Part shown: positions 8,643 to 16,528 of the stretch, piece after piece | How the letters are laid out: every line of letters starts with the position of its first letter | How positions within the stretch are numbered: position 1 is the stretch's first letter | Assembly (NCBI GenBank): GCA_016841185.1 | Contig: JAENZQ010000014.1 | Location: 1 to 64,000, forward strand | Reading direction: 5' to 3' | Source of the DNA: Anaerovorax odorimutans | GTDB lineage: Bacteria > Bacillota > Clostridia > Peptostreptococcales > JAAYPU01 | Length of the DNA: 64,000 nucleotides | Notes under the pieces: model-generated | Databases searched by the model: none | Told to the model about the DNA's origin: nothing | What the model saw: the letters and a program-made list of their open reading frames with translations, nothing else | Program-made: the position numbers and the translations under genes

Positions 8643-9251
8643 ATGAGTGAAAAGATGGATTTACTTTTTGAAGAGTTGGATGAAAGGAAAGAATCCGATA
8701 AAAGGGTAAGGAAAAACATTTTAGGAAATGTACATATGGAAAATCTTCTGGCCATTTTGCCTCTGTTCTATATAATGGGCGGAAATAATAATATCTTTAA
8801 GTCTATTGAAAAAAGCTCCGGAGATACGTATGGTCATGTTGTAAAATTCAACCATATTATAAGAGATATTTCCCCATATTTTGATGACAATGTCCGAACT
8901 ACACTGACAGGATTGGAATCTGTTTTAAACGTTGTAGAAAACGTTTATGGATTAAAAAGCGGTGTCTATAAAACTAAGGCAGAGTCTATGGGGAAGCTCT
9001 CGACACCTAAAAGGCATTTAAAAGTGCTGGAAAAAATTGCACCTCATCTTGAAGGGACTATAAAAGATAATGCCTACAAAATTCTGGAATTGGACAATAG
9101 AATGGAAAGCATCAGGGCAAACAATAAAGATTTACTGAAAAGTGGTCAGGATATTATAGAAATACTGGACATATTAAATGTAAAACAAGCAAAAGCGATA
9201 AAGAGTAATATTGCGGCTATCAAAACCGTGGTAAACTTATTAAGCAGCTAA
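8643..9251 (+). CDS. unrecognised helical protein
   Basis: A 202-residue protein I cannot assign. It has a charged start (MSEKMDLLFEELDERKESDKR), one short hydrophobic patch at about 35-45 (LAILPLFYIMGG), and otherwise predicted helix with repeated charged/aliphatic patterns up to KTVVNLLSS. There is no signal peptide, no Cys cluster and no catalytic motif. The ATG at 8643 is chosen because TAGGAGAA sits just upstream; an in-frame ATG at 8625 overlaps that site. It is a single-gene unit between the divergent patatin gene and a strong terminator. Confidence 0.6.
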   Translation: MSEKMDLLFEELDERKESDKRVRKNILGNVHMENLLAILPLFYIMGGNNNIFKSIEKSSGDTYGHVVKFNHIIRDISPYFDDNVRTTLTGLESVLNVVENVYGLKSGVYKTKAESMGKLSTPKRHLKVLEKIAPHLEGTIKDNAYKILELDNRMESIRANNKDLLKSGQDIIEILDILNVKQAKAIKSNIAAIKTVVNLLSS

Positions 9252-9253
9252 GA

Positions 9254-9299
9254 AACTTACACTTTTACTTACACTTAAACTTAAACTTACTACTTAAAG
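9254..9299. repeat. hexamer-like CTTACA/CTTAAA repeat tract
   Basis: An imperfect run of ACTTAC, ACTTTT and ACTTAA units directly after the stop of the 202-residue protein and abutting the terminator. Related tracts lie at 23589-23648, 25698-25770 and 26819-26850. Confidence 0.6.
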
Positions 9300-9340
9300 A
9301 AGGGCTTTTGTTATTAAAGCCCTTCTTTTGTTTTTCTTTT
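9297..9340 (+). terminator. Rho-independent terminator
   Basis: A 12-base perfect stem (AAGAAGGGCTTT, 9297-9308, with its complement at 9316-9327), a 7-base loop, and a T-rich tail (TTTTGTTTTTCTTTT). It ends the upstream plus-strand gene and could also serve folT, which converges from the other side. Confidence 0.9.
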
Positions 9341-9348
9341 CTACTCCC

Positions 9349-9894
9349 TCACTTATCCGGGATTTGCCGCATCTCTCTGATAAAATCCAGTTTAATAAGT
9401 TTTTTATACAATATAAGCAGGATAACCGAATAAGCAATGACAAAAATAGCTGTAGCCGCTACTCTTGGCAAGAGCAGATAAGAATAAGGGACTCCTGAAA
9501 TAATGGATACAAAAAAAGTATTCATGAATACGGAAGTGGGAAGCTCTGCAATATAAACAAGCCCAAGCATTTGTATGATTCCGATATGATGATACCTTTC
9601 AAGCAGTTTGATCATTAAGCCGGCAATTATGCCTGTCAAAGCCGCAGACAAAGTAAAACCGGGGAAATATGGCAAAGGATTGAATAATAAAGTACCAATT
9701 ACATCACTGACAGCACCCACCATAGCGCCTGCAAAAGGTCCGAATAAAATGCCGGTCAGAAGAATAGGAACATGCCCCAATCCGACGCGAATGGTATTTG
9801 CTCCAAAAATGGGAGCATAAAAGGATAAAAATCTGGTCAGAATGATGCTCGTTGCAACTAACAGTGCAAGAGCAATGAGTTTGTTTGTTTTCAT
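9349..9894 (-). CDS. folT: folate ECF transporter S component FolT
   Basis: A 181-residue membrane protein with about six hydrophobic segments, of the substrate-binding (S) subunit family of energy-coupling-factor importers. GANTIRVGLGHVPILLTG and LFGPFAGAMVGAVSDVIG are typical of the folate-type S component. It would bind folate outside and associate with the shared EcfA-EcfA'-EcfT module, which is encoded elsewhere. The assignment is strengthened by a tetrahydrofolate riboswitch directly upstream. The start ATG (9894) has AAAGGAG upstream, and that site is itself paired into an upstream helix. Confidence 0.93.
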   Translation of the reverse strand: MKTNKLIALALLVATSIILTRFLSFYAPIFGANTIRVGLGHVPILLTGILFGPFAGAMVGAVSDVIGTLLFNPLPYFPGFTLSAALTGIIAGLMIKLLERYHHIGIIQMLGLVYIAELPTSVFMNTFFVSIISGVPYSYLLLPRVAATAIFVIAYSVILLILYKKLIKLDFIREMRQIPDK

Positions 9895-9903
9895 AATAGG
9901 ACT

Positions 9904-9949
9904 CCTTTCTCTTTGTATAGAATATCCCTACTAACACTAAAGAGAAAGG
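9904..9949 (-). promoter_or_regulatory. Shine-Dalgarno-sequestering helix of the folT leader
   Basis: On the minus strand an 11-base segment (plus positions 9939-9949, CCTTTCTCTTT) just after the riboswitch is perfectly complementary to AAAGAGAAAGG (9904-9914), which contains the folT ribosome site. This is the likely expression platform: the helix hides the ribosome site, and folate binding would stabilise the OFF state. The link to ligand binding is inferred. Confidence 0.7.
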
Positions 9950-9962
9950 CGGACTCTTCAAT

Positions 9963-10058
9963 GCAGCAGCGGATGCAGCATTATACCGCGGACATAGTCC
10001 TTCGTTTAAAGGCGACATCCCATCCTTTAACACTTAACGCATAATACTTACTCTACTG
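9963..10058 (-). ncRNA. tetrahydrofolate (THF, folT-type) riboswitch
   Basis: The minus strand carries the class I THF aptamer signatures GCGTTAAGTG, GGATGGGATGTCG, CGAAGGAC and CCGCGG...TGCATCCGC in the right order. P1 pairs CAGTAG with CTGCTG, P2 pairs GTATTAT with ATAATGC, P3 pairs TTAAAGG with CCTTTAA, and a small GGAC/GTCC hairpin follows. It precedes folT, the usual gene for this class. Covariation search against the THF riboswitch model would confirm it. Confidence 0.93.
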
Positions 10059-10107
10059 GTATATATCATATTAATTTTTCTGGAAAATGTAAAGCGGAAT
10101 TATTCGG

Positions 10108-10491
10108 CTATAGTATATTCTCTATTCGGATTAATTCATCTTCATGTAAAGCGGAAAGGTGCTCTTTGACATAAGATAACTCGCTTAAAGCCAAAACCGT
10201 TGCTTTTTGATCCAGGTAAACTCCAATTCGTGCATTTGAATAATTAATTTCCGACACGGCAGCCTGATCGATAAATAAATTATACAGCCTTTGATACCGA
10301 TTCCATTTTTGCTTCAAAATAAGAAATTGATTCTCGGCTTTTTCCCAGTTGCTGTTGATAACGGCAGGCTTAAGATTATCATCTATAATCTCAATTAGAT
10401 GATGGATGGATTGGTCCATATAGTTCAAAATCCAAAACCACAAAGCAATGATCAATAAGAGAATAAATAAAGATATAATCAAAGCTTTCAT
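10108..10491 (-). CDS. DUF4363 family protein
   Basis: A 127-residue protein with one N-terminal TM helix (about 3-22, ALIISLFILLLIIALWFWIL) and a helical extracytoplasmic remainder including WEKAENQFLILKQKWNRYQ, the pattern of DUF4363 proteins. Function unknown. Its ATG overlaps the stop of the DUF421 gene by 4 bases (ATGA), so the two are co-translated. This DUF421/DUF4363 pairing is common in spore-forming Clostridia. Confidence 0.85.
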   Translation of the reverse strand: MKALIISLFILLLIIALWFWILNYMDQSIHHLIEIIDDNLKPAVINSNWEKAENQFLILKQKWNRYQRLYNLFIDQAAVSEINYSNARIGVYLDQKATVLALSELSYVKEHLSALHEDELIRIENIL

Positions 10492-11183
10492 TTTTTCACC
10501 TCACCTTTATTCCCCTGTTTTCTGTGAAAATGGAGATCGTCATTTTCATCTATATAGCAAAAAAGGATTTCCTTATAATCATTAATGTTAGCTGACTCCA
10601 TATTTTTCTTCAGCCAGTCTTCGGTCAGGTTTAATGCTTTAAGGCTATCTTGATACACCATGCCGTCTACGATGAGCGGAAGGGACATATGCTGTATTGG
10701 AGAGGAAATAAGCATATCTTTTTTTGTCAGAGGTCTGGCTTCTGCCTTGGGAATAACATTTAAATCACCATTGGTTTCTAAAATGGCATATTCTACATCA
10801 TCAAGGGAAGTGATGCTATTGGACCGCAGTTCCTCCAATAAATCGTTGATATTGATTCTGAGCTTTTTCATTTCACTTTCAACAATGTTTCCTTTGTTGA
10901 TCAATATGCTGGGTTTGCCGCAAAATAATATTCTCCCCTTTTCACTTTTCAGGGATATATAAGAAATAAGCACCTGGATAAATAGAAGTGCTGCCAACGC
11001 TGTAATACCATTCATTAACGATATATCTGTATTTTCCATGGGAAGAACAGCAAGCTCTGCAACCATCAATATAATCACCAATTGAAACGGTTCCATTTCT
11101 GCAAGTTCGGCTTTGCCCATAAGCCTTATCATAAATAAAACAACGCCATATAATATAATGGTTCGGGTGAGAATAACAATCAT
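10488..11183 (-). CDS. DUF421 (YetF-type) membrane protein
   Basis: A 231-residue protein of the YetF/YrbG family: three N-terminal TM helices (about residues 1-85) with MGKAELAEMEPFQLVIILMVAELAV, then a soluble domain with LLEELRSNSITSLDDVEYAILETNGDLNVIPK, the standard DUF421 signature. In Bacillus, YetF affects membrane fluidity and spore-related traits. The ATG at 11183 fits GAGG at a short spacing; a GTG at 11201 lies just upstream in frame. It forms an operon with the DUF4363 gene. A sigma-28-like promoter about 360 bases upstream points towards it. Confidence 0.9.
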   Translation of the reverse strand: MIVILTRTIILYGVVLFMIRLMGKAELAEMEPFQLVIILMVAELAVLPMENTDISLMNGITALAALLFIQVLISYISLKSEKGRILFCGKPSILINKGNIVESEMKKLRININDLLEELRSNSITSLDDVEYAILETNGDLNVIPKAEARPLTKKDMLISSPIQHMSLPLIVDGMVYQDSLKALNLTEDWLKKNMESANINDYKEILFCYIDENDDLHFHRKQGNKGEVKK

Positions 11184-11201
11184 GTCGACCTCTTTTTTCA
11201 C

Positions 11202-11510
11202 TAAATGAATATTCCTCTATTATTATCATTACAATATTATCAATCACAAAATAATATAACCTTCAGGGAAATTTTTATTCGCTGCAGCTTCTAACCTGAT
11301 ATTGGTTTTGGTCAAAATTATGACGCTTTATTTTTGTTTTTAAAAGGAGAAAAAATATTTTTAATACCATTAGACCTTAACATGAATAAAAACCAATGAC
11401 GGCGGTTATAAAACAGGCGTAGTAACTGCAAGCTTAACAGAGTCCGGAGGACCCTATAGGGGTATACGACTATTGCCGATAAAAAATAAAAAAAGAAAGA
11501 AAAACGGAAA
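11202..11510. other. intergenic leader region upstream of DUF421
   Basis: No gene is supported here. The half next to DUF421 is AT-rich. The stretch 11386-11480 is visibly richer in G and C than its surroundings, contains the palindrome CCCTATAGGG, and keeps one plus-strand frame open from a stop at 11383 to 11535 (reading KTNDGGYKTGVVTASLTESG and on) but has no normal start or ribosome site. It may be a gene remnant or a structured leader RNA. Confidence 0.4.
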
Positions 11511-11542
11511 AAGCACTATTCCAACAAGTTGGAATAGTGCTT
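11511..11542 (-). terminator. Rho-independent terminator of the HTH regulator gene
   Basis: A perfect 15-base stem (AAGCACTATTCCAAC / GTTGGAATAGTGCTT) with a 2-base loop, followed on the minus strand by TTTCCGTTTTTC. It lies 36 bases after the stop of the minus-strand HTH gene. Confidence 0.85.
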
Positions 11543-11544
11543 GA

Positions 11545-11570
11545 ATATCGGCGAAATACGTTGAAATTTA
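11545..11570 (-). promoter_or_regulatory. sigma-28 type promoter, minus strand
   Basis: On the minus strand: TAAA (11570-11567), 15 bases, CCGATAT (11551-11545), a full match to the flagellar sigma-D/sigma-28 consensus. Transcription would start near 11538, inside the 5' arm of the adjacent terminator hairpin, and run towards the DUF421 gene. Confidence 0.6.
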
Positions 11571-11577
11571 AAAAATA

Positions 11578-12375
11578 TTAAAAATTATACCCATAATGAT
11601 TTGCGATGGCGGTCAGACTATCAAAAGTGACACCCATGATCAGACAATATTTGATAATTTGGTCAAGGGTATGTTGTGATTTTTCTATGGTATACCCGTT
11701 TTGATTCAGCAGCATCTCAGTCATCTGTATGTCAAATTGAAAAAAATAGCTCAAATGAACCAGAAACTTTTTCCGGGGAATCGATTTATTTTCTTCGTTT
11801 AAAAAATTATAGAAGCTTTGATGAGGAAGTCCGTAACGTTTCAGTCTAACTGCAATATTGAGGTTTGGGTCTGACTGAAAAACAAAATCATGCCTATTAT
11901 ACTGATCTACATCCACAAAATGATTTAAAACGATATCCTTATTTTTCAATACAAAATCAGTAAAACTTAAAGAACGCCGTATGAAGTTATTAAAATCAAA
12001 TTCATCTTTTTGGTTCATGCCTCTTTTTACTAATTTAGATATTATCTTGGCATTAAAACGGATATGATCTTCAAAAGCGATTCTAATACTGATGTTTTTA
12101 ATTTTTTCTTCCACAAAATTTTCTATCATTTCATTGGTCATATCACGATTGGAATTAAAAAATTTTGTCTTTACCTTATTAATGCTGATGACATCTTGGA
12201 TTTTTTCATGCCGATCATATTCTGATTTATGTCCCAGATAAAAATTGTACCAATCTGCAAAAAATTCAGGCTCATTTTGAACTTCCCGGTTCAGTTGATT
12301 CAACCAATTCCATATTTTAAAAAAATCCGTTTCATAAACATGCTTTGCATCTAATAAATCCATCCAAATCACCAT
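11578..12375 (-). CDS. HTH (XRE-like C-terminal) regulator, uncharacterised
   Basis: A 265-residue protein. The N-terminal ~170 residues are unrecognised and rich in aromatic and charged residues. The C-terminal ~85 residues look like the XRE-type helix-turn-helix variant that ends in a GYT/GYA motif: SFYNFLNEENKSIPRKKFLVHLSYFF... then LLNQNGYTIEKSQHTLDQIIKYCL. A DNA-binding role is inferred from this. The start ATG at 12375 has no strong ribosome site; the in-frame ATG at 12363 is an alternative. An inverted repeat (TATTCCA/TGGAATA) just upstream could be its operator. Divergent from comFB. Confidence 0.65.
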   Translation of the reverse strand: MVIWMDLLDAKHVYETDFFKIWNWLNQLNREVQNEPEFFADWYNFYLGHKSEYDRHEKIQDVISINKVKTKFFNSNRDMTNEMIENFVEEKIKNISIRIAFEDHIRFNAKIISKLVKRGMNQKDEFDFNNFIRRSLSFTDFVLKNKDIVLNHFVDVDQYNRHDFVFQSDPNLNIAVRLKRYGLPHQSFYNFLNEENKSIPRKKFLVHLSYFFQFDIQMTEMLLNQNGYTIEKSQHTLDQIIKYCLIMGVTFDSLTAIANHYGYNF

Positions 12376-12395
12376 CCATGAATGACTATATCATA

Positions 12396-12415
12396 TATTC
12401 CAACTTCATGGAATA
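12396..12415. promoter_or_regulatory. candidate operator, inverted repeat TATTCCA-N6-TGGAATA
   Basis: A perfect 7-base inverted repeat with a 6-base spacer, in the divergent promoter region between the HTH regulator and comFB and 20 bases before the regulator start. The same half-sites recur in the terminator hairpin downstream of the same gene (11515-11538). Autoregulation is an inference. Confidence 0.45.
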
Positions 12416-12464
12416 AAATATTTATTTAATTTATTGAAGAGAAGTGAAATAATTTATCGATTCG

Positions 12465-12473
12465 TGCTATAAT
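12465..12473 (+). promoter_or_regulatory. extended -10 promoter element for comFB
   Basis: TGCTATAAT, an extended -10 (TGnTATAAT) without a convincing -35 hexamer, about 50 bases before the comFB start. Confidence 0.45.
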
Positions 12474-12521
12474 TAAAGAAAAATATCCTTGTTCATTACT
12501 AATGAAAGGGGGAAATATACG

Positions 12522-12788
12522 ATGATCAAAAACTATATGGAGAGTGTTGTTGACAGATTGCTGCCTGTTTTATTGAAGGACTATAAAGATATTTGTACAT
12601 GTGATAGATGCAAGGACGATATTCGCGCCATAGCGTTAAATGGATTGAAGCCCTTGTATATTGCAACAGATAAAGGCGAAGTATATTCTAAAATCAATGA
12701 ACTTGAGACACAATTCCGTACAGATGCGATAAAAGAATTGACAAAAGCCTTGGAAATCGTTTCCAAAAACCCTAAACACGATCGATAG
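12522..12788 (+). CDS. ComFB family protein
   Basis: An 88-residue single-domain protein: KNYMESVVDRLLPVLLK, then CTCDRCKDDIRAIALNGLKP, the hallmark of the late-competence ComFB family. Cys25, Cys27 and Cys30 could bind zinc. ComFB proteins of other bacteria have been reported as cyclic-dinucleotide receptors affecting motility, which would suit a gene next to the flagellar locus (inference). The ATG at 12522 has AAAGGGGGA upstream; an in-frame TTG-type start at 12489 is not needed. A terminator follows. Confidence 0.9.
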   Translation: MIKNYMESVVDRLLPVLLKDYKDICTCDRCKDDIRAIALNGLKPLYIATDKGEVYSKINELETQFRTDAIKELTKALEIVSKNPKHDR

Positions 12789-12805
12789 ATATCTTACTTA
12801 AAGTG

Positions 12806-12838
12806 AAAGAGAGGAGCATACCTCTCTTTATTTTATTT
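12806..12838 (+). terminator. Rho-independent terminator after comFB
   Basis: A 9-base stem AAAGAGAGG / CCTCTCTTT with a 6-base loop, followed by ATTTTATTTT. It separates comFB from the chemotaxis operon. Confidence 0.85.
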
Positions 12839-12854
12839 TGCAGTAATAAAGCTT

Positions 12855-12878
12855 TAAAACTATTCTTTACATCCGATA
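12855..12878 (+). promoter_or_regulatory. sigma-28 promoter of the che-fliM-fliY operon
   Basis: TAAA (12855-12858), 14 bases, CCGATA (12873-12878). It lies about 170 bases upstream of cheA and just after the comFB terminator, so it is well placed to start the operon. Confidence 0.65.
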
Positions 12879-13046
12879 GTATTTAATATAAACTAATTAT
12901 AAAAAAAGACATTTTTTGTCGATAAATGGATGAATGTATAAATAGTGATATTAAGATTATTATAATTTTTTGCGGATAAATAGTAGATGATAGATAAGTT
13001 TGGATACGCAGAAAACAGAACCAGTAATAAATGATAGGAGGATATT

Positions 13047-15164
13047 ATGGCAAATCAAGAAAGAGATCCTATGATTGATATGTATGTTCATGAAACATTC
13101 CAGTTGATCGAACAGCTTGAGAAAGTGATTATTGAAAGTGAAAAAAGTAACGAAATGGAAACTGCCATTAATGAAATCTTTCGAATTATGCATACCATTA
13201 AAGGAAACTCCATGATGATGAAGTATGACAACATTGCTGAACTGGCGCATGTTACAGAAGATTTATTTGACTATCTTAGAACGAAACACCCGGAAAACAT
13301 TAATTATTCACATATAACCAATGTTGTATTGGATTGTGTAGATTATTTCAAGGAAGAAGTAACTAAGATTCAGAATGATGAACCTTCCGTAGAAAAGGCG
13401 GAGGATTTAACTGAAATGATCGTTGATTTGTTAGAGTCTTTTAAATTTTTAGGGGATGCGGATTCAATACAACCTGAAGAATCGGAACATGGAGAAAAAA
13501 AGGATAAAGTCTCCGTAGAAACAGCGTATAATAACCTTTTTTATGTAAAGGTCGTCTTTGAAGATGAGTGCCAGATGGAAAATATACGCTCTTTTAGTAT
13601 TGTACATAATATGGATGAGTTCGGATGCGAGATTTATCATTTTCCAGAAGATTTGGAAGATGTTGATCAAGGATTAAGTATCATTAAAGCCCAAGGCTTT
13701 CAGATGATTTTGAACTGCTCCCAGAATAAAAAAGAATTGGAATACTACTTTGAAAGAGTATCATTTCTCAAGTATCTGGAAATAAAAGAAATTACTGTTC
13801 AGGAGTTTGAAAATATCAAATCAGACTTTAGAAAATATGAATCTGAAAGAGACGATATTTCGGAGGAAAAGGATGCGCCAGACAGTGTTTCAGAATTACC
13901 AGAAGAAAAGGCAGATATTGAAAAAATTGAAGAAAAAATAAATAATGAAAGCAATCTGGAGATAAAAAAGGAAAGTAAGAAGACAATTGCAGACCAGCCT
14001 CATTCACGACATCAGAAATACATAAATGTAAATGTTGAAAAATTGGATTTATTGATGAACTTAGTAGGAGAACTGGTGATTTCCGAGGCTATGGTAACTC
14101 AGAATCCGGAACTTAAAAGACTTAACATTCAAAGCATAGAAAAATCTGCTGCTCAAATGAGAAAAATCATCAATGAAGTTCAGGATATTGTTATGGAAAT
14201 CCGGATGGTTCCCCTCGCGATGACTTTTCAGAGGATGAACAGGATCGTTCGGGATATGAGTGTAAAAACCAATAAAGAAGTGGAACTGGTGCTCTTGGGG
14301 CAGGAAACGGAAGTTGACAAGAATATTATAGAGCATATTTCAGACCCGTTGATGCATCTTATTCGGAATGCAATTGATCATGGGATTGAATCACCTGAAG
14401 AGAGAAAGAAATCCGGAAAACCCGAAAAAGGCACGGTTATTTTGGAAGCCAAAAATTCAGGCGGAGATGTCTTGATTATTGTACGGGATGATGGAAGAGG
14501 TTTAGACAAAGAAAAAATTTTGGAGAAAGCCAATAAAAAAGGCTTGCTAAAGAAACCTATGGAAGAATATTCGGATAAAGAGGCCTTCAGTCTGATTTTT
14601 GAAGCAGGACTTTCAACAAAAGAAGAGGTGACTAATTTTTCAGGCAGAGGCGTAGGAATGGATGCTGTTGTAAAGGAACTTGAAAAAATTGGAGGCATTG
14701 CGGTTGTTGAAAGTGAAAAGGGAAATGGGACTCATGTAACCCTGAGAATTCCTCTGACTTTGGCCATTATAAATGGTATGGTCATGAACGTAGGAGAGAA
14801 TAAATTTACGTTGCCGATTACTACTATCCGGGAATCTTTCAAAGCCAAAAAGAAAGATATCATTACTGATACCGACGGAAATGAAATGATTCTGGTTCGA
14901 GGCGAATGTTATTCTGTGATACGTATTCATGAGCGCTATGGACTTGAAACAGAAATAGATAACTTGGAAGAAGGTATTATGGTCATGCTTGAAAATGAAG
15001 ATTTAAAAGCATGTCTGTTTGTGGATCAGCTTATTGGAGAGCATCAGGTAGTTGTCAAAAGTTTTTCAAAATATATCCAAAAGATCGAGGGAATTTCAGG
15101 TTGTGCACATTTGGGTGACGGAGGTATTTGCTTGATACTTGATCCTTCGGGCCTGATTGCATAA
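13047..15164 (+). CDS. cheA: chemotaxis histidine kinase CheA
   Basis: A 705-residue kinase that phosphorylates CheY and CheB in response to receptor arrays. P1/Hpt at about 1-110 has phospho-His49 in RIMHTIKGNS. A P2-like region and an acidic, Lys/Glu-rich linker (about 260-320) come next. P3 dimerisation starts at KLDLLMNLVGELVISEA, and P4 ATPase has HLIRNAIDHGIE, VRDDGRGLD and FSGRGVGMDAV. P5, the CheW-like domain, fills the last ~140 residues. All catalytic boxes are intact. AGGAGG precedes the ATG. First gene of cheA-cheW-cheR-cheB-cheY-fliM-fliY. Confidence 0.97.
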   Translation: MANQERDPMIDMYVHETFQLIEQLEKVIIESEKSNEMETAINEIFRIMHTIKGNSMMMKYDNIAELAHVTEDLFDYLRTKHPENINYSHITNVVLDCVDYFKEEVTKIQNDEPSVEKAEDLTEMIVDLLESFKFLGDADSIQPEESEHGEKKDKVSVETAYNNLFYVKVVFEDECQMENIRSFSIVHNMDEFGCEIYHFPEDLEDVDQGLSIIKAQGFQMILNCSQNKKELEYYFERVSFLKYLEIKEITVQEFENIKSDFRKYESERDDISEEKDAPDSVSELPEEKADIEKIEEKINNESNLEIKKESKKTIADQPHSRHQKYINVNVEKLDLLMNLVGELVISEAMVTQNPELKRLNIQSIEKSAAQMRKIINEVQDIVMEIRMVPLAMTFQRMNRIVRDMSVKTNKEVELVLLGQETEVDKNIIEHISDPLMHLIRNAIDHGIESPEERKKSGKPEKGTVILEAKNSGGDVLIIVRDDGRGLDKEKILEKANKKGLLKKPMEEYSDKEAFSLIFEAGLSTKEEVTNFSGRGVGMDAVVKELEKIGGIAVVESEKGNGTHVTLRIPLTLAIINGMVMNVGENKFTLPITTIRESFKAKKKDIITDTDGNEMILVRGECYSVIRIHERYGLETEIDNLEEGIMVMLENEDLKACLFVDQLIGEHQVVVKSFSKYIQKIEGISGCAHLGDGGICLILDPSGLIA

Positions 15165-15206
15165 TAATTATAACTACTAATTTTCCGGCAGAGGGGAAGG
15201 AGAACT

Positions 15207-15695
15207 ATGAAAGAAAAAGAAATTATTCCGATAAATGCTTATAACGAAGATCAACAGGAGATCTTGGATGAAGAAGCACAAAAAAACCTTACATTTACCA
15301 TTGGGGATGAAACTTATGGCATTCAGATAGAAAATATTACCCAGATCATTGGGATTCAGCATATTACTTTTATTCCGCACCAGCCGCCTTATGTAAAAGG
15401 AGTCATTAATTTGAGAGGTCAAATCATCCCTGTAATGGAGGTAAGAACAAAATTTGACAAGCCTGTTATAGAATATGATGACAGGACATGTATTATTGTA
15501 GTTAATAAAGAGGATCTTTATGTTGGACTGATTGTGGACAGAGTTTCGGAAGTACTGAATATCAAAGAAAGTGAAATTGCAGATACGCCCAGTTTTAACG
15601 ATGCCGTCAGGGTGCAGTATATCAGCGGTATCGCTCATGTGAATGACAATGTGGTTATATTGCTTGATATTGACAAATTACTTGAAAATCAATGA
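15207..15695 (+). CDS. cheW: chemotaxis coupling protein CheW
   Basis: A 162-residue SH3-like scaffold that joins CheA to chemoreceptors. Recognisable from TFTIGDETYGIQIENITQI, VKGVINLRGQIIPVMEVR and LIVDRVSEVLNI. The first ~25 residues are a charged extension before the fold. GGGGAAGGAG lies before the ATG. It stands 42 bases after cheA and 15 before cheR. No methyl-accepting receptor gene is present in the window. Confidence 0.96.
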   Translation: MKEKEIIPINAYNEDQQEILDEEAQKNLTFTIGDETYGIQIENITQIIGIQHITFIPHQPPYVKGVINLRGQIIPVMEVRTKFDKPVIEYDDRTCIIVVNKEDLYVGLIVDRVSEVLNIKESEIADTPSFNDAVRVQYISGIAHVNDNVVILLDIDKLLENQ

Positions 15696-15710
15696 TACAA
15701 AGGTGAAGAA

Positions 15711-16523
15711 ATGAACATAACAGAACAGGAATTTTTAAAGTTTTCAAGCTATATCCGAAACAATTTTGGAATTTCATTATCTCATAAAAAAATATCGTTT
15801 CTCACAAGCCGCCTTGGAAGGCTTTTGGAAAAAAGCAATTTTAAAAGTTTTTCCGAGTATTTTAATTTTGTAACAGAAGATGCAAGCGGCGAAGCAATCA
15901 TAGAAATGATTAATAAAATAACAACTAATTATACATATTTTTACAGGGAAGAAAAACATTTTGACTTTTTAAAGAGAGAGGTGCTTCCCTATATCAAAGA
16001 AAGAGAAAGAAATACACGGGATTTAAGAATATGGAGTGCCGGTTGCTCTTCAGGAGAAGAACCTTATGCACTTCAAATGATTATCAGAGAGTTTTTCGGA
16101 GACCAAAACAGGCAATGGGATACCAGTTTGCTGGCAACAGACATTTCAACCAAGTCTTTGATAAAGGCCCAGAATGCTGTCTATCCAAAGGAGTCTATAG
16201 AAAAAATTCCGGATTCATGGAAAAAGAAGTACTTTGAAAAATACGATGATGATCATGTAGCTGTAACAGAAGATATAAAAAAAGATGTGCTGTTTAAGAG
16301 ATTTAATTTAATGAATGAATTTCCTTTCAAAAGGAAATTTCATGTTATATTTTGTAGAAACGTAATGATCTATTTTGATAATCATACAAAAAATGATTTA
16401 ATCAACAAATTCTATAAATTTACAGAACCTGGAGGATATTTATTTATCGGCCATTCTGAGAGTATTGACAGGAGTAGTTCCCAATATAAATATTTACAGC
16501 CTGCAATTTATAGAAAGGAATAG
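15711..16523 (+). CDS. cheR: chemoreceptor methyltransferase CheR
   Basis: A 270-residue SAM-dependent enzyme that methylates receptor glutamates. The N-terminal helical domain (about 1-75) is followed by the Rossmann domain with the SAM loop RIWSAGCSSGEEPYAL and FCRNVMIYFD, and ends with the family motif GGYLFIGHSES. The length is typical. Its end is at the start of cheB, suggesting coupled expression of the antagonistic methyltransferase and methylesterase. Confidence 0.96.
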   Translation: MNITEQEFLKFSSYIRNNFGISLSHKKISFLTSRLGRLLEKSNFKSFSEYFNFVTEDASGEAIIEMINKITTNYTYFYREEKHFDFLKREVLPYIKERERNTRDLRIWSAGCSSGEEPYALQMIIREFFGDQNRQWDTSLLATDISTKSLIKAQNAVYPKESIEKIPDSWKKKYFEKYDDDHVAVTEDIKKDVLFKRFNLMNEFPFKRKFHVIFCRNVMIYFDNHTKNDLINKFYKFTEPGGYLFIGHSESIDRSSSQYKYLQPAIYRKE

Positions 16524-16528
16524 TGCTT

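Noticed and set aside
11475..11482. GCCGATAA on the plus strand as a sigma-28 promoter
   Set aside because: No TAAA-like element at the right distance and no plus-strand gene downstream before the HTH gene on the other strand.
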